From the NCBI GenBank assembly GCA_017403285.1, contig JAFQOI010000018.1:1-64000 (forward strand): a stretch of 64,000 bases of DNA. Direction: 5' to 3'. Below the pieces are notes generated by a model. That model did no database searches, had not been told where the DNA came from, and saw only the letters and a list, made by a program, of their open reading frames with translations. Below, piece after piece: positions 17,381-29,188 of the stretch. Source of the stretch: a bacterium (GTDB lineage: Bacteria; Cyanobacteriota; Vampirovibrionia; Gastranaerophilales; Gastranaerophilaceae). The position numbers were made by a program, and so were the translations under genes. How positions within the stretch are numbered: the first letter of the stretch is position 1; every line of letters starts with the position of its first letter.

Positions 17381-18949
17381 ATGAATACACAAAACAATAT
17401 ATGGATTAAATATATTTTTATAATAGGAATAATAGTTTTCTGTGTAGGATTAGCAAGTGTATCTTTCAATGCTCCTGATTATGATCTTTGGGCAAGATTA
17501 ATTGCTGGTGGACATATTGTTGAAAATTTCAGCATTTTAAAAAATGATTTTCTCTCATATACGCCAACCCATCCTTGGTATGACCACGAATGGGGTGCAA
17601 GTGTATTTTTTTACTTAGCATTAAAACACTTTGGTGATTCTGGACTAATTTTATTAAAAGGAATATTAATTGCACTAACAATTCTAGTTTGTTATAAAAC
17701 AGTTGAACTCAACAAACCAAAATCAACTATACCGTACAATATTTTATATTTTGCAATAATGTTCATTACTGTACAAAAATCATTAGGACTAACTGTTAGA
17801 TGTTTGCTGTTTACATGCCTGTTTTTTGCATTATTCCTGTATATTCTCGAAAAATTCAGAAAAACAGACAATGGAAAATATTTGATATTACTACCAATTA
17901 TTATGCTATTTTGGGGCAATATACATGGTGGTTGTATCAGTGGGCTTGGACTCATTGGAATTTATTGTGTAGGTGAATTTCTAAACAAAAAACCAATAAA
18001 GAAATACATATTAGCACTAATCACCTCAACATTAGTTCTATTTATAAATCCTTACGGTGTAAAATATGTAGAATTTTTATTCTTTGCCGCTGGAATGAAA
18101 AGGGAATATATTGCCGAATGGGCAAGTTCTTTTTCGACAAAATATATGTTTTCTTACCTAAGATACAAATTATATCTAATAGTTATGCTTCTAACAGCAA
18201 TAATTTATCACATAAAAAATAAAATAAACTACGATAAAATTGATAAAACAAAAGTTTTAATAATACTTGCAATGACATATATTTCTGTAACACATGTAAG
18301 ACATCAAGCATTTTTCATTTTAACAGTAGGTACACTTTTGTATGATGAATTTTATGAACTATATAATTGGTTAATAAGAAAAATAATTCCTATAAAAAAT
18401 GAAGAACTTAAAAAAAATCTCGTAACATTAAAGGAAATTTGTGTTTATACATTCGTATTTATGCTTGCACTGCCACCTTTACTAAATGCAAATAAAGAAA
18501 TAAGAATAACAGAAACAAAATATCCAAGATATGCAATAGAATTTATAAAAATAAACAAAATAAAGGGAAATTTATTTATAAATTTTGACTGGGGAAGTTA
18601 TGCTGCATATAAACTATATCCTGATAATTTAATCGTTATGGATGGAAGATATGAAGAAGTTTATAACCCTGAATTAATTCTACAACTAAGGGATTTTCAT
18701 ATTTTAAATGGTGATTGGTATAAAATAATACGTGATTATAAAACAGATGTAATGATAATAGAAAAACAATATCCTGTTTTCAATGAAATACAAAAAAAGA
18801 AAGAATGGACTCTTGTTTTTGAAAATAATTTATCAGGTGTTTTTGTTCCAACAGAAACCGTCAAGAATGAATATCTAATGCCAATACCGAAAAGTGATTA
18901 TTACAATAAAACAAAATTCAGAACAAACGCAATAAAAAAACGGGATTGA
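17381..18949 (+). CDS. Polytopic membrane protein, possible GT-C-type glycosyltransferase
   Basis: A 522-aa protein with about ten hydrophobic segments in the first 370 residues and a soluble C-terminal domain. The first extracytoplasmic loop has NAPDYDLWARLIAGG and THPWYDHEWG, an acidic/aromatic loop like those of GT-C lipid-linked sugar transferases. The C-terminal part contains NFDWGSYAAYKLYPDNLIVM and DGRYEEVY, seen in bacterial membrane proteins of this type. The enzymatic assignment is inference. ATG 17381 follows a GGTGAAGAAG site; the gene ends in a hairpin terminator. Confidence 0.7.
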   Translation: MNTQNNIWIKYIFIIGIIVFCVGLASVSFNAPDYDLWARLIAGGHIVENFSILKNDFLSYTPTHPWYDHEWGASVFFYLALKHFGDSGLILLKGILIALTILVCYKTVELNKPKSTIPYNILYFAIMFITVQKSLGLTVRCLLFTCLFFALFLYILEKFRKTDNGKYLILLPIIMLFWGNIHGGCISGLGLIGIYCVGEFLNKKPIKKYILALITSTLVLFINPYGVKYVEFLFFAAGMKREYIAEWASSFSTKYMFSYLRYKLYLIVMLLTAIIYHIKNKINYDKIDKTKVLIILAMTYISVTHVRHQAFFILTVGTLLYDEFYELYNWLIRKIIPIKNEELKKNLVTLKEICVYTFVFMLALPPLLNANKEIRITETKYPRYAIEFIKINKIKGNLFINFDWGSYAAYKLYPDNLIVMDGRYEEVYNPELILQLRDFHILNGDWYKIIRDYKTDVMIIEKQYPVFNEIQKKKEWTLVFENNLSGVFVPTETVKNEYLMPIPKSDYYNKTKFRTNAIKKRD

Positions 18950-18967
18950 TTTAATCCCGTTTTTTCA
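18936..18967. terminator. Bidirectional terminator
   Basis: The stem aaaaaacgggatt/aatcccgtttttt spans the stop of the membrane protein gene and lies 6 bases from the stop of the convergent gene at 18973, with T runs on both strands. Confidence 0.88.
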
Positions 18968-18972
18968 TTGAA

Positions 18973-20418
<1,446 letters not shown>

Positions 20419-20452
20419 CAAATTACTCCTTTTCCTTATACACTTATCTAAT

Positions 20453-20479
20453 ACATCGGCAAAAAGTGCTAAAAGTTTA
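20453..20479 (-). promoter_or_regulatory. Sigma-28-type promoter of the collagen/annexin-like gene
   Basis: On the minus strand TAAACTTT, an 11-base spacer and GCCGATGT occur: 7/8 and 6/8 matches to TAAAGTTT-N11-GCCGATAA with exact spacing. The start codon is 35 bases further on. Confidence 0.75.
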
Positions 20480-20713
20480 GTAAAAGACACGAAACATTAA
20501 GTTTTGTTACAAGAAAAAAGAAAAAAAAAGCAATTTTCAAAAAAAAAAAAACTTTATATAAGAGTACAAAGACACAAACCGAAAGGACAAATTAAAACCA
20601 ATTACAAAAAAACACAAAGAGGCTCTAGTAAGAGACAAAAATCATCCATTTTAGGAACAATGATTACAAGCAAATTTTTTTACTCTCTCTCTTAATATCC
20701 TCGTGTTTATTTG
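20480..20713. other. Intergenic region, possibly a small transcript
   Basis: Extremely A-rich on the plus strand; no gene with a credible start or composition. It ends in a strong plus-strand terminator that serves no annotated gene, so a small RNA may be encoded here. Confidence 0.3.
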
Positions 20714-20746
20714 ATGTTTGCACTACTAGCGCAAACATTTTTTTTT
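20714..20746 (+). terminator. Orphan rho-independent terminator
   Basis: atgtttgc/gcaaacat with a 9-base loop (20714-20738) is followed by a run of nine T. No plus-strand gene ends just upstream. Confidence 0.7.
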
Positions 20747-20790
20747 GCAAAATTTTGGTAAATATAAAAATAAATAACTGCAATTTTTTT

Positions 20791-20815
20791 CATGTTTGTT
20801 TTTAATACAAACATG
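20791..20815 (+). promoter_or_regulatory. Palindrome over the metalloprotease start
   Basis: catgtttgt/acaaacatg with a 7-base loop. The right arm contains the ATG at 20813 and the left arm an alternative ATG at 20792. Its arms resemble those of the terminator hairpin 77 bases upstream. It may act as an operator or as an RNA hairpin that hides the start; no Shine-Dalgarno is visible. Confidence 0.55.
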
Positions 20816-23131
20816 AAAATTACAAATATTAATTCACCTGTAATATATAGAAATAGATTTTCAAAAAAGAAAGAAAATAAATCTTTTGATACCACATCAA
20901 ATGGTTATCTTTCTTTTGGAAGAACGACATCTTTTTTTAATTTTTTCATACCACACAAACCAACACAAAGCGAAGAATACAAACAAAGAATTGCAAAACT
21001 GAAAGAAGAAGAAATTGATGATATATATGCACAAGAAATTGCGAATCTAGGTGATGAAGACTATAAAAAAGCTCTTCAGCTTATGGAACAAGGAATCTAT
21101 GAGCAGAGCATATTTCATGTTGCAAAACTTGATGAAAAAAAATTCGCACAAGCACAAAAACTTATAAAAATGGGGATCATTGATGAAAATTTAGCAGGAC
21201 TTGCAAATAATAAAGAAAAGATTTTTTCTAGAATTTCCGACCTAAGAGAAAAAGGGTTACACATAGATTATCTTAATCTATATAAAAAATTAACGGAAAA
21301 ACAATATAAAGAAGCAATTGATTTAATACAAAAAGGTTATCCTCAAAATATTGCCGCATATTTAGTTCAATTAAACAGTGATAAACAAAATTTATTTTAT
21401 CAACTAATTTCTGAAGGAGAATACCCACACTTAGCTTTTGAAATTACTAAACAGAAAAAAAGGATTCAAAACAGAACATTAAGTTATATGAAACAAGGAA
21501 TGTCAGCAGCAAACGCAATAGACATAGCGGAATTAAGAAAAGGAGCAAGAAAAAGAGCAGATGAACTCATCCCTTTAAACATTGGGGATATGAACATAGC
21601 AAACTTTGCAAACCTAGGTACAAAGGATAGAAAAAAAGCACTTTTCTTATTTAAACAAGGTGTTCTACCTGAATACATAACAGATATCATCCTTGTAGAG
21701 AAAGGAATGCTAAAAAATGAAGACTATAAAAAATACTTAAAAAAAGGATACTCACCTTCTATGGCGTACGCTATTTCTTTACTTAGCAAAGAAGAGCGAG
21801 AACAATTAAAAAATTTAGAACAAAAATTCCCTGAAATAAAAGAACTATACAAAGATAACTACGACATAAATATAATAGAAAACCAACTTACTGACGAAGA
21901 AGATGATGAAGCAATCTTTTCAAAAGACATTCGAACAAAAAATGGAACATTAATAACAATTGTAAAAACATTCAGTGAAGATGGAACAGTTACGACAAGC
22001 AGAACAGAGGAATATACTGACAAAACAACATCATCAATAATGGCTAATGGCAATCGAACAATTAGAGCTAGTTACGATAAATATGGTCAAGTTGATGAGA
22101 TGTTACATATACTTCATAATCAAGAGGATTCCAGTGTCGAAGGGGCAATATACTCAAAAGCGAGCAAAATACTTTCTGGCGTTTTTGATTCAATATATTA
22201 TGATATTTCTGATTTTAGACAAGACCAATCAAATGACGAAAAAGCAATGGATTTGGACATTTCACAAATGGTATCCGGAGAAGGAATACAACTATCAAAA
22301 GCAACAAGGTTACCAGATGGAAAAATTGTTTTTACAGAAGAATATACAACAAATGAATGTACAAGCAAAAGAGAATATGAAGAAAAAAAAGACGAATTTG
22401 GAAATATTATAGAGAACTATTATTCCTATAAAATAACAAATGATGATGGCACTGTTCTTATGAGCGTAGTACGACGCAGAGAAAGAAATAGAGATGGGAG
22501 TATAACAGAAACAATAAATGGAAATGATTATAATTTAACTTTTGATGATGAAAAAAAGACAGTTACAATTTCAGACAAGAAAAACACAAAAGTACTTGAT
22601 TTTGAAGAAATGCTACCTTTTTATTCAAGAGAAGTCATTTGGAACACAATAAAAAATCAAAGTGTAGATAATTTACTAGTAATTTCTGAAAACACTAAAA
22701 GATGGATTAATTGTTATGACCAAGATTCTCAAATATACAACCATATAGCAGAAATATGCACAGGCAAAGATACAAGCGTTGTTTCTCACGAAGTTGGACA
22801 TTTGATTCAAAAATCAAACCCTTTATTATCAGAAAATGAAGATTTTCTAGCATCATATGATCAGGAAATGATGAATTTTATGACAAATTTCCCATATAAC
22901 GAACAAGAACACATTCAATATTTTACCCCAAGAGCAGAACTTTTGTCGGCATTAGGATATGAAGAATTTATTTCAGAAACAAATTTATTATTAAATACGT
23001 ATGGAGCATCAATTCCATCTTTAACGGTCAGATCCCAAATTCTTTCGAGATATTTTCCAAAAACAATTGCGATTGTCGCAACAATGTTAGGAAAGACCTC
23101 AGAAAAAAGTCTTCTAGAAGAACATGTTTAA
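20813..23131 (+). CDS. Helical-repeat HEXXH metalloprotease, effector-like
   Basis: A 772-aa protein (779 if begun at 20792). The N-terminus is short and polar with a YLSFGR motif. Residues about 45-340 are two-helix repeats of ~27-30 residues (YKKALQLMEQGIYEQSIFHV...), the same family as in the giant protein at 1-4445. A beta-rich region with YD-like DGT repeats follows (about 360-600). The C-terminus carries VSHEVGHLI, a zinc metallopeptidase HEXXH signature (His659, Glu660, His663); a later Glu (PRAELLSALG) may be the third ligand. No signal peptide is seen. Substrate unknown; a host- or competitor-directed role is inference. Confidence 0.75.
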   Translation: MKITNINSPVIYRNRFSKKKENKSFDTTSNGYLSFGRTTSFFNFFIPHKPTQSEEYKQRIAKLKEEEIDDIYAQEIANLGDEDYKKALQLMEQGIYEQSIFHVAKLDEKKFAQAQKLIKMGIIDENLAGLANNKEKIFSRISDLREKGLHIDYLNLYKKLTEKQYKEAIDLIQKGYPQNIAAYLVQLNSDKQNLFYQLISEGEYPHLAFEITKQKKRIQNRTLSYMKQGMSAANAIDIAELRKGARKRADELIPLNIGDMNIANFANLGTKDRKKALFLFKQGVLPEYITDIILVEKGMLKNEDYKKYLKKGYSPSMAYAISLLSKEEREQLKNLEQKFPEIKELYKDNYDINIIENQLTDEEDDEAIFSKDIRTKNGTLITIVKTFSEDGTVTTSRTEEYTDKTTSSIMANGNRTIRASYDKYGQVDEMLHILHNQEDSSVEGAIYSKASKILSGVFDSIYYDISDFRQDQSNDEKAMDLDISQMVSGEGIQLSKATRLPDGKIVFTEEYTTNECTSKREYEEKKDEFGNIIENYYSYKITNDDGTVLMSVVRRRERNRDGSITETINGNDYNLTFDDEKKTVTISDKKNTKVLDFEEMLPFYSREVIWNTIKNQSVDNLLVISENTKRWINCYDQDSQIYNHIAEICTGKDTSVVSHEVGHLIQKSNPLLSENEDFLASYDQEMMNFMTNFPYNEQEHIQYFTPRAELLSALGYEEFISETNLLLNTYGASIPSLTVRSQILSRYFPKTIAIVATMLGKTSEKSLLEEHV

Positions 23132-23147
23132 TTTATAATTTGATATT

Positions 23148-24440
23148 ATGAAGAAATTTTTTATTAAAACATTAGGTTGTAAAACAAATCAAGTAGAATC
23201 TGCGTTGATGTCTCAAATACTTACTTCTGACAACTACGAAGAAGTTAACAGCATAGAAAAAGCAGACTACTATATTTTAAACTCTTGCTCTGTAACTCAT
23301 ATTGCCGATTCAAAAAATATCTCATATATACACAGAGCAAAGCGAGAAAATCCAGAAGTAAAAATCGTTATTACTGGTTGTATGGCACAACTTGAGAAAG
23401 AAAAACTTTTAGAAAACAAAGAGATTGATTTTGTAATTGGCAATTACGAAAAAAATGACATTGCAAAAATTTTAAATAATAAAGAGAATATAAAAGTTTC
23501 CAATATATTTGAACACAATAAATTTAGAAACGAAAAACTATATCAAACAAATAGAACAAGAGCATCTGTAAAAATACAAGATGGCTGTAACAACAGATGC
23601 ACATACTGTACTATCCCTTTTGCAAGAGGGAAAAATCGTTCTAATCCGATAGAAAATGTAATAGAACAAATAAATTTATTTGCAGATAACGGATATTTTG
23701 AAACTGTTCTCACCGGTATACATATTGGGCAATGGGGTTATGATTTTTCACCCAAATTATCATTAAAAAATTTACTTGAGGAAATAGAAAAAAGTAATAT
23801 AAAAAGATACAGACTCGGTTCTTTAAATCCAACTGAATTACCATTTGAATTTATAGATTTTCTAAGTCAATCAAAAAAATTTTGTCCTCATTTTCATCTT
23901 TCATTACAATCTGATTGCGACAGAACACTAAAAAATATGAATAGGCACTACACCGTAGAACAGATTAAAAATCTCACAGAATATATTGATTTGAAATTTA
24001 AAAATGCATTTATTGGATGTGACATTATTGCCGGTTTTCCTGATGAAACAGATAAAGATTTTGAAACTACATACAACAATCTTTCATCAATCCCTCTATC
24101 AAGAATGCATATTTTTCCATATTCTCGTAGAAAAGGAACAGTTGCAGATAAAATGGAAAATCAAATCAATGAGAAAACAAAACAAGAGAGATGTGCAAAA
24201 TTACAAAGCATATCAGATAAAAAATTGAAACTCTTTTTTGAAAAAAATATAAACACGACAAATGAAGTAATTATTGAAAAAAGACGAGATAAAAAAACGA
24301 ATTTATTAAAAGGTGTAACAAGAAACTATATAAACGTACTTATAGACGCGAAAGACGATTTAAAGGATACAATACAAACAGTAAAGATTACTAGTTTTTC
24401 AAACGAAAAAGAAAAAATGATTGCAAAAATCGTTACATAA
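23148..24440 (+). CDS. mtaB: tRNA threonylcarbamoyladenosine methylthiotransferase MtaB
   Basis: A 430-aa radical SAM methylthiotransferase converting t6A37 to ms2t6A37 in ANN-decoding tRNAs. It has the N-terminal MTTase domain with three Cys (LGCKTNQVES, NSCSV, TGCMAQ), the radical SAM CxxxCxxC (CNNRCTYC, then TIPFARG) and a TRAM-like C-terminus. The start LGCKTNQ and the IPFARGKNRS string fit MtaB better than MiaB, which is separately present at 44566. It begins 16 bases after the metalloprotease stop without an obvious Shine-Dalgarno. Confidence 0.92.
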   Translation: MKKFFIKTLGCKTNQVESALMSQILTSDNYEEVNSIEKADYYILNSCSVTHIADSKNISYIHRAKRENPEVKIVITGCMAQLEKEKLLENKEIDFVIGNYEKNDIAKILNNKENIKVSNIFEHNKFRNEKLYQTNRTRASVKIQDGCNNRCTYCTIPFARGKNRSNPIENVIEQINLFADNGYFETVLTGIHIGQWGYDFSPKLSLKNLLEEIEKSNIKRYRLGSLNPTELPFEFIDFLSQSKKFCPHFHLSLQSDCDRTLKNMNRHYTVEQIKNLTEYIDLKFKNAFIGCDIIAGFPDETDKDFETTYNNLSSIPLSRMHIFPYSRRKGTVADKMENQINEKTKQERCAKLQSISDKKLKLFFEKNINTTNEVIIEKRRDKKTNLLKGVTRNYINVLIDAKDDLKDTIQTVKITSFSNEKEKMIAKIVT

Positions 24441-24516
24441 AAACATCTTTAATTTACACCAGATTAAAAAACATGATAAATTATAATAAAGGTCGAGAAA
24501 AGGGGATAAAAACCAA

Positions 24517-27500
24517 ATGCGATATGTACCTTTGCATTTGCACACAGAATACAGTTTACTTGATGGGGCCATAAGACAAAAAGACCTTATTGAATTTGCA
24601 AAGAATAATAATTTTGAAGCCGTAGCAGTAACTGACCATGGTGTTATGTATGGTGCTATTGAGTTATATCGACTTGCAAAAGATGCTCAATTTAAAGTTA
24701 TTTTAGGATGCGAATTTTACGTTCACCACGGAGATATAACGAAAAAAGACCCTAATAACAGAGAAACATTCCACCTCGTACTACTTGCGAAAAATAATAC
24801 TGGATATAAAAATCTTGTAAAATTAGTAAGTATTGCACATATTGAAGGATTTTATTATAAACCTCGTATAAGTAGAGAAATATTAGAAAAACACTCAGAA
24901 GGACTTATTTGTTTAAGTGCTTGTATACAAGGTGAACTAGCGCAAGAAGTACTTCATGGAACAAAAGAACAAGCAATTGAAGTTGCAAAATGGTATAAAA
25001 ACCTCTTTAAAGATGACTATTACATAGAAATTCAAGACCATAGATTAGACGATCAAAAACGCTCAAATCCAGTATTAATTGAAATTGCAAAAGAATTAGA
25101 TATACCTCTTGTAATTACAAATGATAGCCATTATTTAAGAAAAGAAGATGCATCTTGGCATGATACTTTGTTATGTATACAAACAAACGCATTAAAAGAG
25201 GAAGAAAATAGATTTAAATTCCCAAATAATGAATTTTATGTAAAAACCCCTGCAGAACTAAGAGAATCATTCAAATGGCTTGATTCTGAAACATTTGAAC
25301 AAGCAATTGAAAATACAGCACTGATTGCAGACAAATGCCACGTTATTATTGAAATGGGAAAAAGCATTCTTCCATCATTTGATGTTCCAGCAAATCATAC
25401 CATTTCATCATACCTAAACTACTTAGTAAGGAAAGGACTTGATGAGCGCTATGAAGAGATAACTCCAGAAATAGAGGAAAGATGCAAGTACGAACTTGAA
25501 GTTATAAACAAAATGGGATTTGATGCATACTTCCTAATTGTTTCAGATTTTATAAACTATGCAAAAAATAATGGTGTTCCAGTCGGTCCAGGGAGAGGTT
25601 CTGCGGCAGGAAGTTTGATTGCCTATGCACTTGGAATTACAGACTTAGACCCAATAAAACACCACTTATTCTTTGAAAGATTTTTAAATCCAGAACGTAT
25701 TAGCATGCCCGATGTCGATATAGATTTTGGAGATGGAAGAGACAAAGTTATAGAATATGTAACCGAGAAATACGGAAAAGATAAGGTATGCCAAATTATA
25801 ACATTTGGTACACTTTCCGCGAAAGCAGCAATAAAAGCAGTTGCAAGAGTTATGAATCTTCCATTTGAAGTTTCCAACAAAGTAAGTAGTTATGTCCCTC
25901 AAGAAGTTGGAATGACAATAAACAAGGCATTTGAAGTTTCACCTGACTTTAAAAAAGTCTATGAAGAAGATGCACTAATAAGACAAATTATTGATGAAGC
26001 AAGAAACATTGAAGGTTTCAAACAAAATACAGGGATGCATGCAGCAGGTGTAATAATATCTCACCATCCACTAGATGAAATTGTACCAGTTCAATACGCA
26101 AAAGAAGGTAACGTAATAACAGAATATCCAAAAGAAGATTGCGAAAAAGTCGGATTACTAAAAATGGACTTTTTAGGGCTAAAGAACTTAACCATCATAG
26201 TCCAGACCCTAGAAATGATTAAAGAACGACATGGTGTAGACATTGATATAAATCATATTCCACTTGATGATGCAAAAACATACGAAATGCTTTCAAGAGG
26301 CGATACAGATGGGGTATTCCAGTTAGAATCTGCCGGAATGAAAAAACTTGTAAAAGATTTAAGACCATCCGTATTTGAAGATTTAGGTGCGCTTGTTGCA
26401 TTATTCCGCCCAGGTCCACTTGGTTCAGGCATGGTTGATAACTTTGTTGAAAGAAAACATGGTAGACAACAGATTACCTATGCACACCCATTACTAGAAG
26501 ATATTTTAAAAGACACCTATGGAACAATGGTGTATCAAGAGCAAATCATGCAAATTTTCCAAGTTCTCGCAGATTATACTCTTGGAGGCGCAGATGGTGT
26601 TCGCCGTATAATGGCAAAAAAACATCCTGAAGACTTAGTCAAACTTGAAGGTCCTTTCATTGAAAAATGTATAGGAAAAGGAATGAAGGCAGAAGATGCA
26701 AAAGAATTGTTTGACCAAATTGGTAGTTTCGCCGCATACTGTTTTAACCGTGCACACAGTGCTTGTTATGCTTTTGTAGCATATCAGACTGCTTATTTAA
26801 AAGCGCACTACCCTGTTGAATACATTTGCGCAATGCTAACAAATTCAAAAGATAGCCTTGATAAAATACAAATTTATATATCTGAAGCACAAAAAAATGG
26901 AATAAAAGTCTTACCACCAGATATAAATAAATCAAATTCAGAATTTACTCCAGATGGAAACAATATAAGATTCGGATTAAATTCTATTAAAGGTATTGGA
27001 GAGGCCGTTCTTAAAGAGATTGAAGAAGAAAGAAAAAACAATGGTGAATTTAAATCAATTGTTGACTTCACTCAAAGAATAAACCCAAGACACATAAATA
27101 GAAAAGCAATGGAAAACTTCGCAAAAGCAGGCGCTTTCACAAGTTTAGAACCATCTAGAAAAAAATTATTTAACAATATAGATAACATTTTAAATGCAGC
27201 AGCAAGAGAAACAGCAGCAAGAGAACAAGGGCAAGTAAGTTTATTTGCTTCCCTTGCTGGAACTTCTGGAGGCAATAGTTATCAAATGCAATCATTTGAA
27301 TTATTTGGAAGTGATGAGGATTTTTCAGACAAAGAAATTCAGGAATTCGAAAAAGAATATCTTGGCTTCTATGTAACAAGCCATCCGTTAGAATCAATAA
27401 GAGACAAATTACCATTTTTAACAACACACAACATTAGCGACCTTGAAAATATATCAAATGACTCCTTAGTTACAGTCTGCGGTCTTCTAAGCTCTGTTAG

Positions 27501-27960
27501 ACAGATTGCAACTAAGAAGGACCCTACAAAATTTTTAAAAGCAGGAACCATTGAAGATTTAACTGGAGAAGTTGCATTTGTTGCATTCCATAAAACACTT
27601 CAAGAATATAACTCTCTTTTAGATGCAGAGAAAAAAGTTATCATTTCCGGAAAATATCAAAAAAGAGATGAAAACTCAGCTCAAATTGTTATTGAAAGCG
27701 TAAAACCAGTTGATAATAGCAATATAATAACAATTACCTTAAGTAAAGACGTAGGCTTTGAAACCATCATTGCTATTAAAGATGCACTTGCACAATACAA
27801 AGGAACAGATCCTGTTGTATTTAAGGCAGATAATAATGGCAATGTAGCAAAAGTTCTTGCATCACCAAATTTCTGGTTAACCACAAACAACGACTTAACC
27901 CAAAAACTTGAGAAACAATTTGCAGGCGCAATAAGTATATCTATTAACTCACTCTGTTAG
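24517..27960 (+). CDS. dnaE: DNA polymerase III subunit alpha
   Basis: A 1147-aa replicative polymerase of the DnaE1 type. Order: PHP domain (HLHTEYSLLDGA, TDHGVMYG) with its His residues intact, palm with GPGRGSAAGSL and catalytic Asp residues in PDVDIDFGDGRD, the FKQNTGMHAAGVI and FRPGPLGSGMV motifs, tandem helix-hairpin-helix (IRFGLNSIKGIG), and a C-terminal OB fold (about 985-1070). Length is typical. ATG 24517 follows AAAGGGG. Its 3' end overlaps the convergent HD-GYP gene by 17 bases. Confidence 0.97.
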   Translation: MRYVPLHLHTEYSLLDGAIRQKDLIEFAKNNNFEAVAVTDHGVMYGAIELYRLAKDAQFKVILGCEFYVHHGDITKKDPNNRETFHLVLLAKNNTGYKNLVKLVSIAHIEGFYYKPRISREILEKHSEGLICLSACIQGELAQEVLHGTKEQAIEVAKWYKNLFKDDYYIEIQDHRLDDQKRSNPVLIEIAKELDIPLVITNDSHYLRKEDASWHDTLLCIQTNALKEEENRFKFPNNEFYVKTPAELRESFKWLDSETFEQAIENTALIADKCHVIIEMGKSILPSFDVPANHTISSYLNYLVRKGLDERYEEITPEIEERCKYELEVINKMGFDAYFLIVSDFINYAKNNGVPVGPGRGSAAGSLIAYALGITDLDPIKHHLFFERFLNPERISMPDVDIDFGDGRDKVIEYVTEKYGKDKVCQIITFGTLSAKAAIKAVARVMNLPFEVSNKVSSYVPQEVGMTINKAFEVSPDFKKVYEEDALIRQIIDEARNIEGFKQNTGMHAAGVIISHHPLDEIVPVQYAKEGNVITEYPKEDCEKVGLLKMDFLGLKNLTIIVQTLEMIKERHGVDIDINHIPLDDAKTYEMLSRGDTDGVFQLESAGMKKLVKDLRPSVFEDLGALVALFRPGPLGSGMVDNFVERKHGRQQITYAHPLLEDILKDTYGTMVYQEQIMQIFQVLADYTLGGADGVRRIMAKKHPEDLVKLEGPFIEKCIGKGMKAEDAKELFDQIGSFAAYCFNRAHSACYAFVAYQTAYLKAHYPVEYICAMLTNSKDSLDKIQIYISEAQKNGIKVLPPDINKSNSEFTPDGNNIRFGLNSIKGIGEAVLKEIEEERKNNGEFKSIVDFTQRINPRHINRKAMENFAKAGAFTSLEPSRKKLFNNIDNILNAAARETAAREQGQVSLFASLAGTSGGNSYQMQSFELFGSDEDFSDKEIQEFEKEYLGFYVTSHPLESIRDKLPFLTTHNISDLENISNDSLVTVCGLLSSVRQIATKKDPTKFLKAGTIEDLTGEVAFVAFHKTLQEYNSLLDAEKKVIISGKYQKRDENSAQIVIESVKPVDNSNIITITLSKDVGFETIIAIKDALAQYKGTDPVVFKADNNGNVAKVLASPNFWLTTNNDLTQKLEKQFAGAISISINSLC

Positions 27961-29077
27961 TTTCTTCAGCAGATATCAATTTGAAGTTGATGTTTTTATT
28001 CAACAATGAGTATTTTGAATAATATTCCTCAGGATTTTTTCTTGCCTCATCAATTGTTGACGCTAAAGAAACAAACATTTCAGCCAATTTTGGATCAAAC
28101 TGAGTACCAGCACATCTTTTTATTTCAGATATTGCGACATCATGCTCTAGTGCTTTTCTATATGAACGAGTGGATGTCATAGCGTCATAAGTATCAGCCA
28201 AAGCAATTATTCTACCAGCTAATGGGATTTCTTCACCCTTCAGTCCTAAAGGATAACCAGAACCATCATACTTCTCATGGTGCGCTTTTACCCAAGATGA
28301 AATCGTTTCTAATTTATTAATATTTAAAACTATTTTTTCGCCTTTTGCGGGATGTGATTTCATTACATTAAATTCTTCATCTGTAAGTCTACCATTTTTG
28401 CATAATATATTTTTAGGCATTGCTATTTTACCGATATCGTGAAGCAATCCAGCAATTTCAATATCTTCCAAATAATCTTCATCTAGATTTAATTCTTTTG
28501 CCAAAATCATAGAATATAAAGTAACTCTTAATGAATGACCATTAGTATACGCATCTTTTGTATCTAATGCATTTGAAATAGAACGAATTGTTTCATAGAA
28601 TAATGTTCTAAGTTCATTATAATAAACTTTATTGTTTGTAGACATTTCATACTTATCAATGCCTTTTTCAACCGCAATTTTAAGTTCTTCAACATCAAAT
28701 GGTTTTAAAACATATTGAAACAAATCACAATCGTTTATTGAAGAAATAATTATGTCCGTATCTACGTGCCCAGTTAATAATATTTTTATAATTTGAGGGT
28801 GCGTTTGACGAACCTCTTTCAAAAAGTCAGTACCTTCCATAACTGGCATTTTTTGGTCACTGACAATTAAACTTATTTCATTTCCATACTCTTTAACAAC
28901 ACTAAGTGCTTCAACCCCATTTCCTGCTGTTAAAATATTATATTGCCCACGAAACGTTCTTTTTAGCAACTGAAGGTTATTTATTTCATCATCAACGATA
29001 AGAATAGTATGTTTTTTATCATTTTTTAGAAAGTTAAATACAATATCTAAACTCTCACTGAACTCGTACGCACTCAT
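27944..29077 (-). CDS. Receiver-HD-GYP response regulator (c-di-GMP phosphodiesterase)
   Basis: A 377-aa protein with a receiver domain (about 22-140; ILIVDDEINN, Asp in LIVSDQKMPVM, Lys in VLKPFD) and an HD-GYP domain (about 165-350) with HDIGKIAMP, HHEKYDGSGYPLGL and ADTYDAMTS. These hydrolyse cyclic di-GMP. All catalytic motifs look intact. The RpfG-like layout suggests control by a separate sensor kinase, which is not in the window. It overlaps the dnaE 3' end on the opposite strand. Confidence 0.93.
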   Translation of the reverse strand: MSAYEFSESLDIVFNFLKNDKKHTILIVDDEINNLQLLKRTFRGQYNILTAGNGVEALSVVKEYGNEISLIVSDQKMPVMEGTDFLKEVRQTHPQIIKILLTGHVDTDIIISSINDCDLFQYVLKPFDVEELKIAVEKGIDKYEMSTNNKVYYNELRTLFYETIRSISNALDTKDAYTNGHSLRVTLYSMILAKELNLDEDYLEDIEIAGLLHDIGKIAMPKNILCKNGRLTDEEFNVMKSHPAKGEKIVLNINKLETISSWVKAHHEKYDGSGYPLGLKGEEIPLAGRIIALADTYDAMTSTRSYRKALEHDVAISEIKRCAGTQFDPKLAEMFVSLASTIDEARKNPEEYYSKYSLLNKNINFKLISAEETNRVS

Positions 29078-29188
29078 ATTTCTACCAAGTTAATCTAATA
29101 TCCTGATTATCGACTTTTTTAGTTACTTCTTAATTAGATTATATCATATTTTTACAAAAGTTAATAATATATTCTAATTATTTAACAT

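Noticed and set aside
20504-20695. 63-residue lysine-rich plus-strand frame
   Set aside because: It starts at TTG without a ribosome-binding site, and its composition simply reflects A-rich DNA.
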